From assembly GCA_037013495.1 (NCBI GenBank), contig CM072810.1:77112449-77176448 (forward strand): a stretch of 64,000 bases of DNA. The letters are read 5' to 3'. Every line of letters begins with the position of its first letter. Positions within the stretch are counted from its first letter, which is position 1. The stretch is from Hippophae tibetana. Its lineage: Eukaryota; Streptophyta; Magnoliopsida; Rosales; Elaeagnaceae. Below the pieces are notes generated by a model, which did not search any database, was not told the DNA's origin, and worked only from the letters and a program-made list of their open reading frames with translations. Shown piece after piece: positions 24,587-38,334 of this stretch. The position numbers were made by a program, and so were the translations under genes.

Positions 24587-25310
24587 GAATATTAATATTG
24601 TGTTAGTCTATACAATATGTGATTTGATATATTGTAATTCTTGTGTCTATAACCGTGTAAACAATTTTTGTAGTTAATAGTTGGAACTCATATTTATCAA
24701 ATGTTTTGTTGTTTTTGAAAATGTGAGCAGTATTCCCTTCTTTTTCTCTTCTCATATATTTTTAAAACAATAGAGATTGATTGAATAAATTAATAAATAA
24801 CCTTTGGTCGGAACCAATTTCTACTTTATAGCTCTTTTGAATAAAACCGAAAGGAAGTAAAATGGAAATTTTGCAAAAAAAACGTTTAAACCTTATTTAA
24901 GTGACATAAACGATGGAATTTTGTACAAAAATGAGTTTCCAAAGAAAGGAAAATTAATATTGTGTGAATCTATACGATCTTCAATTTGATATATTATAAT
25001 AGTCGTTTCAATACACGAGTACAAGATTATCGTAGTGAATAGTTGCGACACATATTTATTAATTTTTTTGTTGTTTTTGAAAATATGAATAGTATCCATT
25101 TTATTTTTCTTTCTCTTATATTTTTTAAAGAATATAGATTGATCGAAAACAATAATAAATAACCCTTGGTGGGAACCAATATATTCATTACAGCTCTTTT
25201 GAATAAAATTCAAAGTAAGTAAAACGGAAATGGTGTGACAAAAACATTAAAACTTTGCTAAGTGATGTAAATGATGCCACTTGTGTTCAAAAATGAGGTT
25301 CTATATCCAA
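24587..25310 (+). repeat. N-class dimer D35
   Basis: A start at 24587. Class markers are ACCGTGTAAACAATTTTTG, TTTTAAAACAATAGAG and AACCTTTGGTCGG in A, then an A-run of eight in GCAAAAAAAACG, and a B monomer with GAAAATATGAATAG and GATTGATCGAAAAC. It has a private TCTCATATATT where other N copies read TCTCTTATATT. It follows the M dimer D34 and precedes the K dimer D36, as in the regular N-K-L-M order. Confidence 0.78.
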
Positions 25311-28300
25311 GAATATTAATATTGTGTTAGTCTATACAATATGTGATTTGAAATACAGTAATTCTTGTGTCTATAACCGTGTAAACAATTATCGTAGTTA
25401 ATAGTTGGAACTCATATTTATCAAATGTTTTGTTGTTTTTCAAAATGTGATCAGTATTCCCTTCTTTTTCTCTTCTCTTATATTTTTAAAAGAATAGAGA
25501 TTGATTGAATAAATTAATAAATAACCCTTGGTCGGAACCAATTTCTACTTTATAGCTCTTTTGAATAAAACCAAAAGGAAGTAAAATGGAAATTTTGCAA
25601 AAAAACGTTTAAACCTTATTTAAGTGACGTAAACGATCGAATTTTGCTACAAAAATGAGTTTCCAAAGAAAGGAAAATTAATATTGTGTGAATCTATACG
25701 ATCTTCAATTTGATATATTATAATAGTCGTTTCAATACACGAGTACAAGATTATCGTAGTGAATAGTTGCGACACATATTTCTTAACTTTTTTGTTGTTT
25801 TTGAAAATGTGAATAGTATCCATTTTATTTTTCTTTCTCTTATTGTTTTAAACAATATAGATTGAACGAAAACAATAATAAATAACCCTTGGTGGGAACC
25901 AATATATTCATTACAGCTCCTTTGAATAAAATCCAAAGTAAGTAAAATGGAAATGGTGTGACAAAAACATTAAAACTTTACTAAGTGATGTAAATGAGGC
26001 CACTTGTGTTCAAAAATGAGGTTCTATATCCACGAATATTAATATTGTGTTAGTCTATACAATCTGTGATTTGATATATTGTAATTCTTGTGTCGATAAC
26101 CGAGTAAACAATTATTACAGGTAATAGTTGTAACTAATATTTATCAAATGATTTGTTGTTTTTGAAAATGTGAGCAGTATTCCCTTCTTTTTCTCTTCTC
26201 TTATATTTTTTAAAGAATAGAGAGTGATTGAATAAATTAATAAATCACCCTTGGTCGGAACCAATTTCTACTATATAGCTCTTTTGAATAAAATCGAAAG
26301 GAAGTAAAATGGAAATGTTGCAACAAAACGTTTAAACCCTATTTAAGTGACGTAAACGATGGAATTTTGTACAAAAATGAGTTTCCAAAGAAAGGAAAAT
26401 TAATATTGTGTGAATCTATACGATCTTCAATTTGATATATTATAATAGTCGTTTCAATACACGAGTACAAGATTATCGTAGTGAATAGTTGCGACACATA
26501 TTTATTAATTTTTTTGTTGTTTTTGAAAATGTGAATAGTATCCATTTTATTTTTCTTTCTCTTATATTTTTTAAAGAATATAGATTGAACGAAAACAATA
26601 ATAAATAACCCTTGGTGGGAACCAATATATTCATTACAGCTCTTTTGAATAAAATCCAAAGTAAGTAAAACTGAAATGGTGTGACAATAACATTAAAACT
26701 TTGCTAAGTGATGTAAATGATGCCACTTGTGTTCAAAAATGAGGTTCTATATCCAAGAATATTAATATTGTGTTAGTGTATACAATATGTGATTTGATAT
26801 ATTGTAATTCATGTGTCTATAACCAAGTAAACAATTATCGTAGTTAATAGGTGGAACTCATATTTATCAAATGTTTTGTTGTTTTTGAAAATGTGAGCAG
26901 TATTCCCTTCTTTTTCTCTTCTCTTATATTTTTTAAAGAATAGAGATTGATTGAATAAATTAATAAATAACCCTTGGTCGGAACCAATTTCTACTTTATA
27001 GCTCATTTGAATAAAACCAAAAGGAAGTAAAATGGAAATTTTGCAAAAAAACGTTTAAACCTTATTTAAGTGACGTAAACGATCGAATTTGTGTACAAAA
27101 ATGAGTTTCCAAAGAAAGGAAAATTAATATTGTGTAAATCTATTCGATCTTCAATTTGATATATTATAATAGTCGTTTCAATACACGAGTACAAGATTAT
27201 CGTAGTGAATAGTTGCGACACATATTTATTAATGTTTTTTTTGTTTTTGAAAATGTGAATAGTATCCATTTTCTTTTTCTTTTTCTTATATTTTTTAAAG
27301 AATATAGATTGAACGAAAACAATAATAAATAACCCTTGGTGGGAACCAATATATTCATTACAACTCTTTTGAATAAAATCCAAAGTAAGTAAAACTGAAA
27401 TGGTGTGACAAAAACATTAAAACTTTGCTAAGTGATGTAAATGATGCCACTTGTGTTCAAAAATGAGGTTCTATATCCAAGAATATTAATATTGTGTTAG
27501 TCTATACAATATGTGATTTGATATATTGTAATTCTTGTGTCTATAACCGTGTAAACAATTTTTGTAGTTAATAGTTGGAACTCATATTTATCAAATGTTT
27601 TGTTGTTTCTGAAAATGTGAGCAGTATTCCCTTCTTTTTCTCTTCTCTTATATTTTTAAAACAATAGAGATTGATTGAATAAATTAATAAATAACCTTTG
27701 GTCGGAACCAATTTCTACTTTATAGCTCTTTTGAATAAAACCGAAAGGAAGTAAAATGGAAATTTTGCAAAAAAAACGTTTAAACCTTATTTAAGTGACA
27801 TAAACGATGGAATTTTGTACAAAAATGAGTTTCCAAAGAAAGGAAAATTAATATTGTGTGAATCTATACGATCTTCAATTTGATATATTATAATAGTCGT
27901 TTCAATACACGAGTACAAGATTATCGTAGTGAATAGTTGCGACACATATTTATTAATTTTTTTGTTGTTTTTGAAAATATGAATAGTATCCATTTTATTT
28001 TTCTTTCTCTTATATTTTTTAAAGAATATAGATTGATCGAAAACAATAATAAATAACCCTTGGTGGGAACCAATATATTCATTACAGCTCTTTTGAATAA
28101 AATTCAAAGTAAGTAAAACGGAAATGGTGTGACAAAAACATTAAAACTTTGCTAAGTGATGTAAATGATGCCACTTGTGTTCAAAAATGAGGTTCTATAT
28201 CCAAGAATATTAATATTGTGTTAGTCTATACAATATGTGATTTGAAATACAGTAATTCTTGTGTCTATAACCGTGTAAACAATTATCGTAGTTAATAGTT

Positions 28301-30375
28301 GGAACTCATATTTATCAAATGTTTTGTTGCTTTTCAAAATGTGAGCAGTATTCCCTTCTTTTTCTCTTCTCTTATATTTTTAAAAGAATAGAGATTGATT
28401 GAATAAATTAATAAATAACCCTTGGTCGGAACCAATTTCTACTTTATAGCTCTTTTGAATAAAACCAAAAGGAAGTAAAATGGAAATTTTGCAAAAAAAA
28501 CGTTTAAACCTTATTTAAGTGACGTAAACGATCGAATTTTGCTACAAAAATGAGTTTCCAAAGAAAGGAAAATTAATATTGTGTGAATCTATACGATCTT
28601 CAATTTGATATATTATAATAGTCGTTTCAATACACGAGTACAAGATTATCGTAGTGAATAGTTGCGACACATATTTCTTAACTTTTTTGTTGTTTTTGAA
28701 AATGTGAATAGTATCCATTTTATTTTTCTTTCTCTTATTGTTTTAAACAATATAGATTGAACGAAAACAATAATAAATAACCCTTGGTGGGAACCAATAT
28801 ATTCATTACAGCTCCTTTGAATAAAATCCAAAGTAAGTAAAATGGAAATGGTGTGACAAAAACATTAAAACTTTACTAAGTGATGTAAATGAGGCCACTT
28901 GTGTTCAAAAATGAGGTTCTATATCCACGAATATTAATATTGTGTTAGTCTATACAATCTGTGATTTGATATATTGTAATTCTTGTGTCGATAACCGAGT
29001 AAACAATTATTACAGGTAATAGTTGTAACTAATATTTATCAAATGATTTGTTGTTTTTGAAAATGTGAGCAGTATTCCCTTCTTTTTCTCTTCTCTTATA
29101 TTTTTTAAAGAATAGAGACTGATTGAATAAATTAATAAATCACCCTTGGTCGGAACCAATTTCTACTTTATAGCTCTTTTGAATAAAACCGAAAGGAAGT
29201 AAAATGGAAATGTTGCAACAAAACGTTTAAACCCTATTTAAGTGACGTAAACGATGGAATTTTGTACAAAAATGAGTTTCCAAAGAAAGGAAAATTAATA
29301 TTGTGTGAATCTATACGATCTTCAATTTGATATATTATAATAGTCGTTTCAATACACGAGTACAAGATTATCGTAGTGAATAGTTGCGACACATATTTAT
29401 TAATTTTTTTGTTGTTTTTGAAAATGTGAATAGTATCCATTTTATTTTTCTTTCTCTTATATTTTTTAAAGAATATAGATTGAACGAAAACAATAATAAA
29501 TACCCCTTGGTGGGAACCAATATATTCATTACAGCTCTTTTAAATAAAATCCAAAGTAAGTAAAACGGAAATGGTGTGACAAAAACATTAAAACTTTGCT
29601 AAGTGATGTAAATGATGCCACTTGTGTTCAAAAATGAGGTTCTATATCCAGGAATATTAATATTGTGTTAGTCTATACAATATGTGATTTGATATATTGT
29701 AATTCTTGTGTCGTTAACCGAGTAAGCAATTATTGCAGTTAATAGTTGGAACTTATATTTATAAAATATTTTGTTGTTTTTGAAAATGTGAGCAGTATTC
29801 CCTTCTTTTTCTCTTCTCTTATATTTTTAAAAGAATAGAGATTTATTGAATAAATTAATAAATAACCCTTGTTCGGAACCAATTTCTACTTTATAACTCT
29901 TTTGAATAAAACCGAAAGGAAGTAAAATGGAAATTTTGCAAAAAAAACGTTTAAACCTTATTTAAGTGACATAAACGATGGAAATTTGTACAAAAATGAG
30001 TTTCCAAAGAAAGGAAAATTAATATTGTGTGAATCTATACGATCTTCAATTTGATATATTATAATAGTCGTTTCAATACACGAGTACAAGATTTTCGTAG
30101 TGAATAGTTGCGACACATATTTATTAATTTTTTTGTTGTTTTTGAAAATATGAATAGTATCCATTTTATTTTTCTTTCTCTTATATTTTTTAAAGAATAT
30201 AGATTGATCGAAAACAATAATAAATAACCCTTGGTGGGAACCAATATATTCATTACAGCTCTTTTGAATAAAATTCAAAGTAAGTAAAACGGAAATGGTG
30301 TGACAAAAACATTAAAACTTTGCTAAGTGATGTAAATGATGCCACTTGTGTTCAAAAATGAGATTCTATATCCAA
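25311..30375 (+). repeat. 7-dimer HOR, copy 1 (K-L-P-N-K-L-M/N; D36-D42)
   Basis: A starts at 25311 (K), 26034 (L), 26757 (P), 27481 (N), 28205 (K), 28929 (L) and 29652 (M/N hybrid). The series repeats at an offset of 5064-5065 bp. Two L subtypes are distinguishable by their B monomers: the one before P has AATAACCCTTGG and GACAATAACATT; the one before M has AATACCCCTTGG and CTTTTAAATAAAATCC. K dimers all share TTTGAAATACAGTAATTC and a B with TTCTTAACTTTTTTG and TTATTGTTTTAAACAATATAG. The copy ends in a fused dimer and so lacks a separate N before the next K. Confidence 0.83.
29652..30375 (+). repeat. Hybrid dimer D42 (M 5' part, N 3' part)
   Basis: The A monomer begins as M: GAGTAAGCAATTATTGC, TATAAAATATTTTG, GATTTATTG, CTTGTTCGG and TATAACTC (the A at 29896). 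It then switches to N: the A-run in GCAAAAAAAACG (29942 onward), AAACCTTATTT and GTGACATAAACGATGG, followed by an N-type B with GAAAATATGAATAG and TTGATCGAAAAC. The switch lies in 29897-29941. In the second 7-dimer copy, M (D49) and N (D50) are separate dimers, so D42 is best explained by loss of exactly one dimer through unequal exchange. Confidence 0.8.
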
Positions 30376-33300
30376 GAATATTAATATTGTGTTAGTCTAT
30401 ACAATATGTGATTTGAAATACAGTAATTCTTGTGTCTATAACCGTGTAAACAATTATCGTAGTTAATAGTTGGAACTCATATTTATCAAATGTTTTGTTG
30501 TTTTTCAAAATGTGAGCAGTATTCCCTTCTTTTTCTCTTCTCTTATATTTTTAAAAGAATAGAGATTGATTGAATAAATTAATAAATAACCCTTGGTCGG
30601 AACCAATTTCTACTTTATAGCTCTTTTGAATAAAACCAAAAGGAAGTAAAATGGAAATTTTGCAAAAAAACGTTTAAACCTTATTTAAGTGACGTAAACG
30701 ATCGAATTTTGCTACAAAAATGAGTTTCCAAAGAAAGGAAAATTAATATTGTGTGAATCTATACGATCTTCAATTTGATATATTATAATAGTCGTTTCAA
30801 TACACGAGTACAAGATTATCGTAGTGAATAGTTGCGACACATATTTCTTAACTTTTTTGTTGTTTTTGAAAATGTGAATAGTATCCATTTTATTTTTCTT
30901 TCTCTTATTGTTTTAAACAATATAGATTGAACGAAAACAATAATAAATAACCCTTGGTGGGAACCAATATATTCATTACAGCTCCTTTGAATAAAATCCA
31001 AAGTAAGTAAAATGGAAATGGTGTGACAAAAACATTAAAACTTTACTAAGTGATGTAAATGAGGCCACTTGTGTTCAAAAATGAGGTTCTATATCCACGA
31101 ATATTAATATTGTGTTAGTCTATACAATCTGTGATTTGATATATTGTAATTCTTGTGTCGATAACCGAGTAAACAATTATTACAGGTAATAGTTGTAACT
31201 AATATTTATCAAATGATTTGTTGTTTTTGAAAATGTGAGCAGTATTCCCTTCTTTTTCTCTTCTCTTATATTTTTTAAAGAATAGAGAGTGATTGAATAA
31301 ATTAATAAATCACCCTTGGTCGGAACCAATTTCTACTATATAGCTCTTTTGAATAAAACCGAAAGGAAGTAAAATGGAAATGTTGCAACAAAACGTTTAA
31401 ACCCTATTTAAGTGACGTAAACGATGGAATTTTGTACAAAAATGAGTTTCCAAAGAAAGGAAAATTAATATTGTGTGAATCTATACGATCTTCAATTTGA
31501 TATATTATAATAGTCGTTTCAATACACGAGTACAAGATTATCGTAGTGAATAGTTGCGACACATATTTATTAATTTTTTTGTTGTTTTTGAAAATGTGAA
31601 TAGTATCCATTTTATTTTTCTTTCTCTTATATTTTTTAAAGAATATAGATTGAACGAAAACAATAATAAATAACCCTTGGTGGGAACCAATATATTCATT
31701 ACAGCTCTTTTGAATAAAATCCAAAGTAAGTAAAACTGAAATGGTGTGACAATAACATTAAAACTTTGCTAAGTGATGTAAATGATGCCACTTGTGTACA
31801 AAAATGAGGTTCTATATCCAAGAATATTAATATTGTGTTAGTGTATACAATATGTGATTTGATATATTGTAATTCATGTGTCTATAACCAAGTAAACAAT
31901 TATCGTAGTTAATAGGTGGAACTCATATTTATCAAATGTTTTGTTGTTTTTGAAAATGTGAGCAGTATTCCCTTCTTTTTCTCTTCTCTTATATTTTTTA
32001 AAGAATAGAGATTGATTGAATAAATTAATAAATAACCCTTGGTCGGAACCAATTTCTACTTTATAGCTCATTTGAATAAAACCAAAAGGAAGTAAAATGG
32101 AAATTTTGCAAAAAAACGTTTAAACCTTATTTAAGTGACGTAAACGATCGAATTTGTGTACAAAAATGAGTTTCCAAAGAAAGGAAAATTAATATTGTGT
32201 AAATCTATTCGATCTTCAATTTGATATATTATAATAGTCGTTTCAATACACGAGTACAAGATTATCGTAGTGAATAGTTGCGACACATATTTATTAATGT
32301 TTTTTTTGTTTTTGAAAATGTGAATAGTATCCATTTTCTTTTTCTTTTTCTTATATTTTTTAAAGAATATAGATTGAACGAAAACAATAATAAATAACCC
32401 TTGGTGGGAACCAATATATTCATTACAACTCTTTTGAATAAAATCCAAAGTAAGTAAAACTGAAATGGTGTGACAAAAACATTAAAACTTTGCTAAGTGA
32501 TGTAAATGATGCCACTTGTGTTCAAAAATGAGGTTCTATATCCAAGAATATTAATATTGTGTTAGTCTATACAATATGTGATTTGATATATTGTAATTTT
32601 TGTGTCTATAACCGTGTAAACAATTTTTGTAGTTAATAGTTGGAACTCATATTTATCAAATGTTTTGTTGTTTTTGAAAATGTGAGCAGTATTCCCTTCT
32701 TTTTCTCTTCTCTTATATTTTTAAAACAATAGAGATTGATTGAATAAATTAATAAATAACCTTTGGTCGGAACCAATTTCTACTTTATAGCTCTTTTGAA
32801 TAAAACCGAAAGGAAGTAAAATGGAAATTTTGCAAAAAAAACGTTTAAACCTTATTTAAGTGACATAAACGATGGAATTTTGTACAAAAATGAGTTTCCA
32901 AAGAAAGGAAAATTAATATTGTGTGAATCTATACGATCTTCAATTTGATATATTATAATAGTCGTTTCAATACACGAGTACAAGATTATCGTAGTGAATA
33001 GTTGCGACACATATTTATTAATTTTTTTGTTGTTTTTGAAAATATGAATAGTATCCATTTTATTTTTCTTTCTCTTATATTTTTTAAAGAATATAGATTG
33101 ATCGAAAACAATAATAAATAACCCTTGGTGGGAACCAATATATTCATTACAGCTCTTTTGAATAAAATTCAAAGTAAGTAAAACGGAAATGGTGTGACAA
33201 AAACATTAAAACTTTGCTAAGTGATGTAAATGATGCCACTTGTGTTCAAAAATGAGGTTCTATATCCAAGAATATTAATATTGTGTTAGTCTATACAATA

Positions 33301-35439
33301 TGTGATTTGAAATACAGTAATTCTTGTGTCTATAACCGTGTAAACAATTATCGTAGTTAATAGTTGGAACTCATATTTATCAAATGTTTTGTTGCTTTTC
33401 AAAATGTGAGCAGTATTCCCTTCTTTTTCTCTTCTCTTATATTTTTAAAAGAATAGAGATTGATTGAATAAATTAATAAATAACCCTTGGTCGGAACCAA
33501 TTTCTACTTTATAGCTCTTTTGAATAAAACCAAAAGGAAGTAAAATGGAAATTTTGCAAAAAAACGTTTAAACCTTATTTAAGTGACGTAAACGATCGAA
33601 TTTTGCTACAAAAATGAGTTTCCAAAGAAAGGAAAATTAATATTGTGTGAATCTATACGATCTTCAATTTGATATATTATAATAGTCGTTTCAATACACG
33701 AGTACAAGATTATCGTAGTGAATAGTTGCGACACATATTTCTTAACTTTTTTGTTGTTTTTGAAAATGTGAATAGTATCCATTTTATTTTTCTTTCTCTT
33801 ATTGTTTTAAACAATATAGATTGAACGAAAACAATAATAAATAACCCTTGGTGGGAACCAATATATTCATTACAGCTCCTTTGAATAAAATCCAAAGTAA
33901 GTAAAATGGAAATGGTGTGACAAAAACATTAAAACTTTACTAAGTGATGTAAATGAGGCCACTTGTGTTCAAAAATGAGGTTCTATATCCACGAATATTA
34001 ATATTGTGTTAGTCTATACAATCTATGATTTGATATATTGTAATTCTTGTGTCGATAACCGAGTAAACAATTATTACAGGTAATAGTTGTAACTAATATT
34101 TATCAAATGATTTGTTGTTTTTGAAAATGTGAGCAGTATTCCCTTCTTTTTCTCTTCTCTTATATTTTTTAAAGAATAGAGAGTGATTGAATAAATTAAT
34201 AAATCACCCTTGGTCGGAACCAATTTCTACTATATAGCTCTTTTGAATAAAACCGAAAGGAAGTAAAATGGAAATGTTGCAACAAAACGTTTAAACCCTA
34301 TTTAAGTGACGTAAACGATGGAATTTTGTACAAAAATGAGTTTCCAAAGAAAGGAAAATTAATATTGTGTGAATCTATACGATCTTCAATTTGATATATT
34401 ATAATAGTCGTTTCAATACACGAGTACAAGATTATCGTAGTGAATAGTTGCGACACATATTTATTAATTTTTTTGTTGTTTTTGAAAATGTGAATAGTAT
34501 CCATTTTATTTTTCTTTCTCTTATATTTTTTAAAGAATATAGATTGAACGAAAACAATAATAAATACCCCTTGGTGGGAACCAATATATTCATTACAGCT
34601 CTTTTAAATAAAATCCAAAGTAAGTAAAACGGAAATGGTGTGACAAAAACATTAAAACTTTGCTAAGTGATGTAAATGATGCCACTTGTGTTCAAAAATG
34701 AGGTTCTATATCCAGGAATATTAATATTGTGTTAGTCTATACAATATGTGATTTGATATATTGTAATTCTTGTGTCGTTAACCGAGTAAGCAATTATTGC
34801 AGTTAATAGTTGGAACTTATATTTATAAAATATTTTGTTGTTTTTGAAAATGTGAGCAGTATTCCCTTCTTTTTCTCTTCTCTTATATTTTTAAAAGAAT
34901 AGAGATTTATTGAATAAATTAATAAATAACCCTTGTTCGGAACCAATTTCTACTTTATAACTCTTTTGAATAAAACCGAAAGGAAGTAAAATGGAAATTT
35001 TGCAACAAAACGTTTAAACCCTATTTAAGTGACGTAAACGATCGAATTTGTGCACAAAAATGAGTTTCCAAAGCAAGGAAAATTAATATTGTGTGGATCT
35101 ATACGATCTTCAATTTGATATATTATAATAGTCGTTTCAATACACGAGTACAAGATTATCGTAGTGAATAGTTGCGACACGTATTTATTAATTTTTTTCT
35201 TGTTTTTGAAAATGTGAATAGTATCCATTTTCTTTTTCTTTTTCTTATATTTTTTAAAGAATATAGATTGAACGAAAACAATAATAAATAACCCTTGGTG
35301 GGAACCAATATATTCATTACAACTCTTTTGAATAAAATCCAAAGTAAGTAAAACTGAAATGGTGTGACAAAAACATTAAAACTTTGCTAAGTGATGTAAA
35401 TGATGCCACTTGTGTTCAAAAATGAGGTTCTATATCCAA
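30376..35439 (+). repeat. 7-dimer HOR, copy 2 (K-L-P-N-K-L-M; D43-D49)
   Basis: A starts at 30376 (K), 31099 (L), 31822 (P), 32546 (N), 33270 (K), 33993 (L) and 34716 (M). It matches copy 1 dimer by dimer with scattered private substitutions, for example GTAATTTTTGTG in D46 and GTGTACAAAAATG near 31796. Unlike copy 1 it ends in an intact M and leads into an intact N (D50). K-K pairs that differ by a few bases (TTGCTTTTCAAAATG in D40, D47, D51 and D55; TTGTTTTTCAAAATG in D36 and D43) follow position within the HOR, which supports the 7-dimer frame. Confidence 0.83.
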
Positions 35440-38334
35440 GAATATTAATATTGTGTTAGTCTATACAATATGTGATTTGATATATTGTAATTCTTGTGTC
35501 TATAACCGTGTAAACAATTTTTGTAGTTAATAGTTGGAACTCATATTTATCAAATGTTTTGTTGTTTTTGAAAATGTGAGCAGTATTCCCTTCTTTTTCT
35601 CTTCTCTTATATTTTTAAAACAATAGAGATTGATTGAATAAATTAATAAATAACCTTTGGTCGGAACCAATTTCTACTTTATAGCTCTTTTGAATAAAAC
35701 CGAAAGGAAGTAAAATGGAAATTTTGCAAAAAAAAACGTTTAAACCTTATTTAAGTGACATAAACGATGGAATTTTGTACAAAAATGAGTTTCCAAAGAA
35801 AGGAAAATTAATATTGTGTGAATCTATACGATCTTCAATTTGATATATTATAATAGTCGTTTCAATACACGAGTACAAGATTATCGTAGTGAATAGTTGC
35901 GACACATATTTATTAATTTTTTTGTTGTTTTTGAAAATATGAATAGTATCCATTTTATTTTTCTTTCTCTTATATTTTTTAAAGAATATAGATTGATCGA
36001 AAACAATAATAAATAACCCTTGGTGGGAACCAATATATTCATTACAGCTCTTTTGAATAAAATTCAAAGTAAGTAAAACGGAAATGGTGTGACAAAAACA
36101 TTAAAACTTTGCTAAGTGATGTAAATGATGCCACTTGTGTTCAAAAATGAGGTTCTATATCCAAGAATATTAATATTGTGTTAGTCTATACAATATGTGA
36201 TTTGAAATACAGTAATTCTTGTGTCTATAACCGTGTAAACAATTATCGTAGTTAATAGTTGGAACTCATATTTATCAAATGTTTTGTTGCTTTTCAAAAT
36301 GTGAGCAGTATTCCCTTCTTTTTCTCTTCTCTTATATTTTTAAAAGAATAGAGATTGATTGAATAAATTAATAAATAACCCTTGGTCGGAACCAATTTCT
36401 ACTTTATAGCTCTTTTGAATAAAACCAAAAGGAAGTAAAATGGAAATTTTGCAAAAAAACGTTTAAACCTTATTTAAGTGACGTAAACGATCGAATTTTG
36501 CTACAAAAATGAGTTTCCAAAGAAAGGAAAATTAATATTGTGTGAATCTATACGATCTTCAATTTGATATATTATAATAGTCGTTTCAATACACGAGTAC
36601 AAGATTATCGTAGTGAATAGTTGCGACACATATTTCTTAACTTTTTTGTTGTTTTTGAAAATGTGAATAGTATCCATTTTATTTTTCTTTCTCTTATTGT
36701 TTTAAACAATATAGATTGAACGAAAACAATAATAAATAACCCTTGGTGGGAACCAATATATTCATTACAGCTCCTTTGAATAAAATCCAAAGTAAGTAAA
36801 ATGGAAATGGTGTGACAAAAACATTAAAACTTTACTAAGTGATGTAAATGAGGCCACTTGTGTTCAAAAATGAGGTTCTATATCCACGAATATTAATATT
36901 GTGTTAGTCTATACAATCTGTGATTTGATATATTGTAATTCTTGTGTCGATAACCGAGTAAACAATTATTACAGGTAATAGTTGTAACTAATATTTATCA
37001 AATGATTTGTTGTTTTTGAAAATGTGAGCAGTATTCCCTTCTTTTTCTCTTCTCTTATATTTTTTAAAGAATAGAGAGTGATTGAATAAATTAATAAATC
37101 ACCCTTGGTCGGAACCAATTTCTACTATATAGCTCTTTTGAATAAAACCGAAAGGAAGTAAAATGGAAATGTTGCAACAAAACGTTTAAACCCTATTTAA
37201 GTGACGTAAACGATGGAATTTTGTACAAAAATGAGTTTCCAAAGAAAGGAAAATTAATATTGTGTGAATCTATACGATCTTCAATTTGATATATTATAAT
37301 AGTCGTTTCAATACACGAGTACAAGATTATCGTAGTGAATAGTTGCGACACATATTTATTAATTTTTTTGTTGTTTTTGAAAATGTGAATAGTATCCATT
37401 TTATTTTTCTTTCTCTTATATTTTTTAAAGAATATAGATTGAACGAAAACAATAATAAATACCCCTTGGTGGGAACCAATATATTCATTACAGCTCTTTT
37501 AAATAAAATCCAAAGTAAGTAAAACGGAAATGGTGTGACAAAAACATTAAAACTTTGCTAAGTGATGTAAATGATGCCACTTGTGTTCAAAAATGAGGTT
37601 CTATATCCAGGAATATTAATATTGTGTTAGTCTATACAATATGTGATTTGATATATTGTAATTCTTGTGTCGTTAACCGAGTAAGCAATTATTGCAGTTA
37701 ATAGTTGGAACTTATATTTATAAAATATTTTGTTGTTTTTGAAAATGTGAGCAGTATTCCCTTCTTTTTCTCTTCTCTTATATTTTTAAAAGAATAGAGA
37801 TTTATTGAATAAATTAATAAATAACCCTTGTTCGGAACCAATTTCTACTTTATAACTCTTTTGAATAAAACCGAAAGGAAGTAAAATGGAAATTTTGCAA
37901 CAAAACGTTTAAACCCTATTTAAGTGACGTAAACGATCGAATTTGTGCACAAAAATGAGTTTCCAAAGCAAGGAAAATTAATATTGTGTGGATCTATACG
38001 ATCTTCAATTTGATATATTATAATAGTCGTTTCAATACACGAGTACAAGATTATCGTAGTGAATAGTTGCGACACGTATTTATTAATTTTTTTCTTGTTT
38101 TTGAAAATGTGAATAGTATCCATTTTCTTTTTCTTTTTCTTATATTTTTTAAAGAATATAGATTGAACGAAAACAATAATAAATAACCCTTGGTGGGAAC
38201 CAATATATTCATTACAACTCTTTTGAATAAAATCCAAAGTAAGTAAAACTGAAATGGTGTGACAAAAACATTAAAACTTTGCTAAGTGATGTAAATGATG
38301 CCACTTGTGTTCAAAAATGAGGTTCTATATCCAA
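35440..38334 (+). repeat. 4-dimer HOR N-K-L-M (D50-D53; about 2895 bp)
   Basis: A starts at 35440 (N), 36165 (K), 36888 (L) and 37611 (M). It repeats D46-D49 at an offset of 2894-2895 bp. D50 is 725 bp because the A-run in its GCAAAAAAAAACG segment has nine bases, one more than usual. This is the same N-K-L-M order embedded in the 7-dimer unit, so the 7-dimer form is an N-K-L-M unit plus a K-L-P module. Confidence 0.82.
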
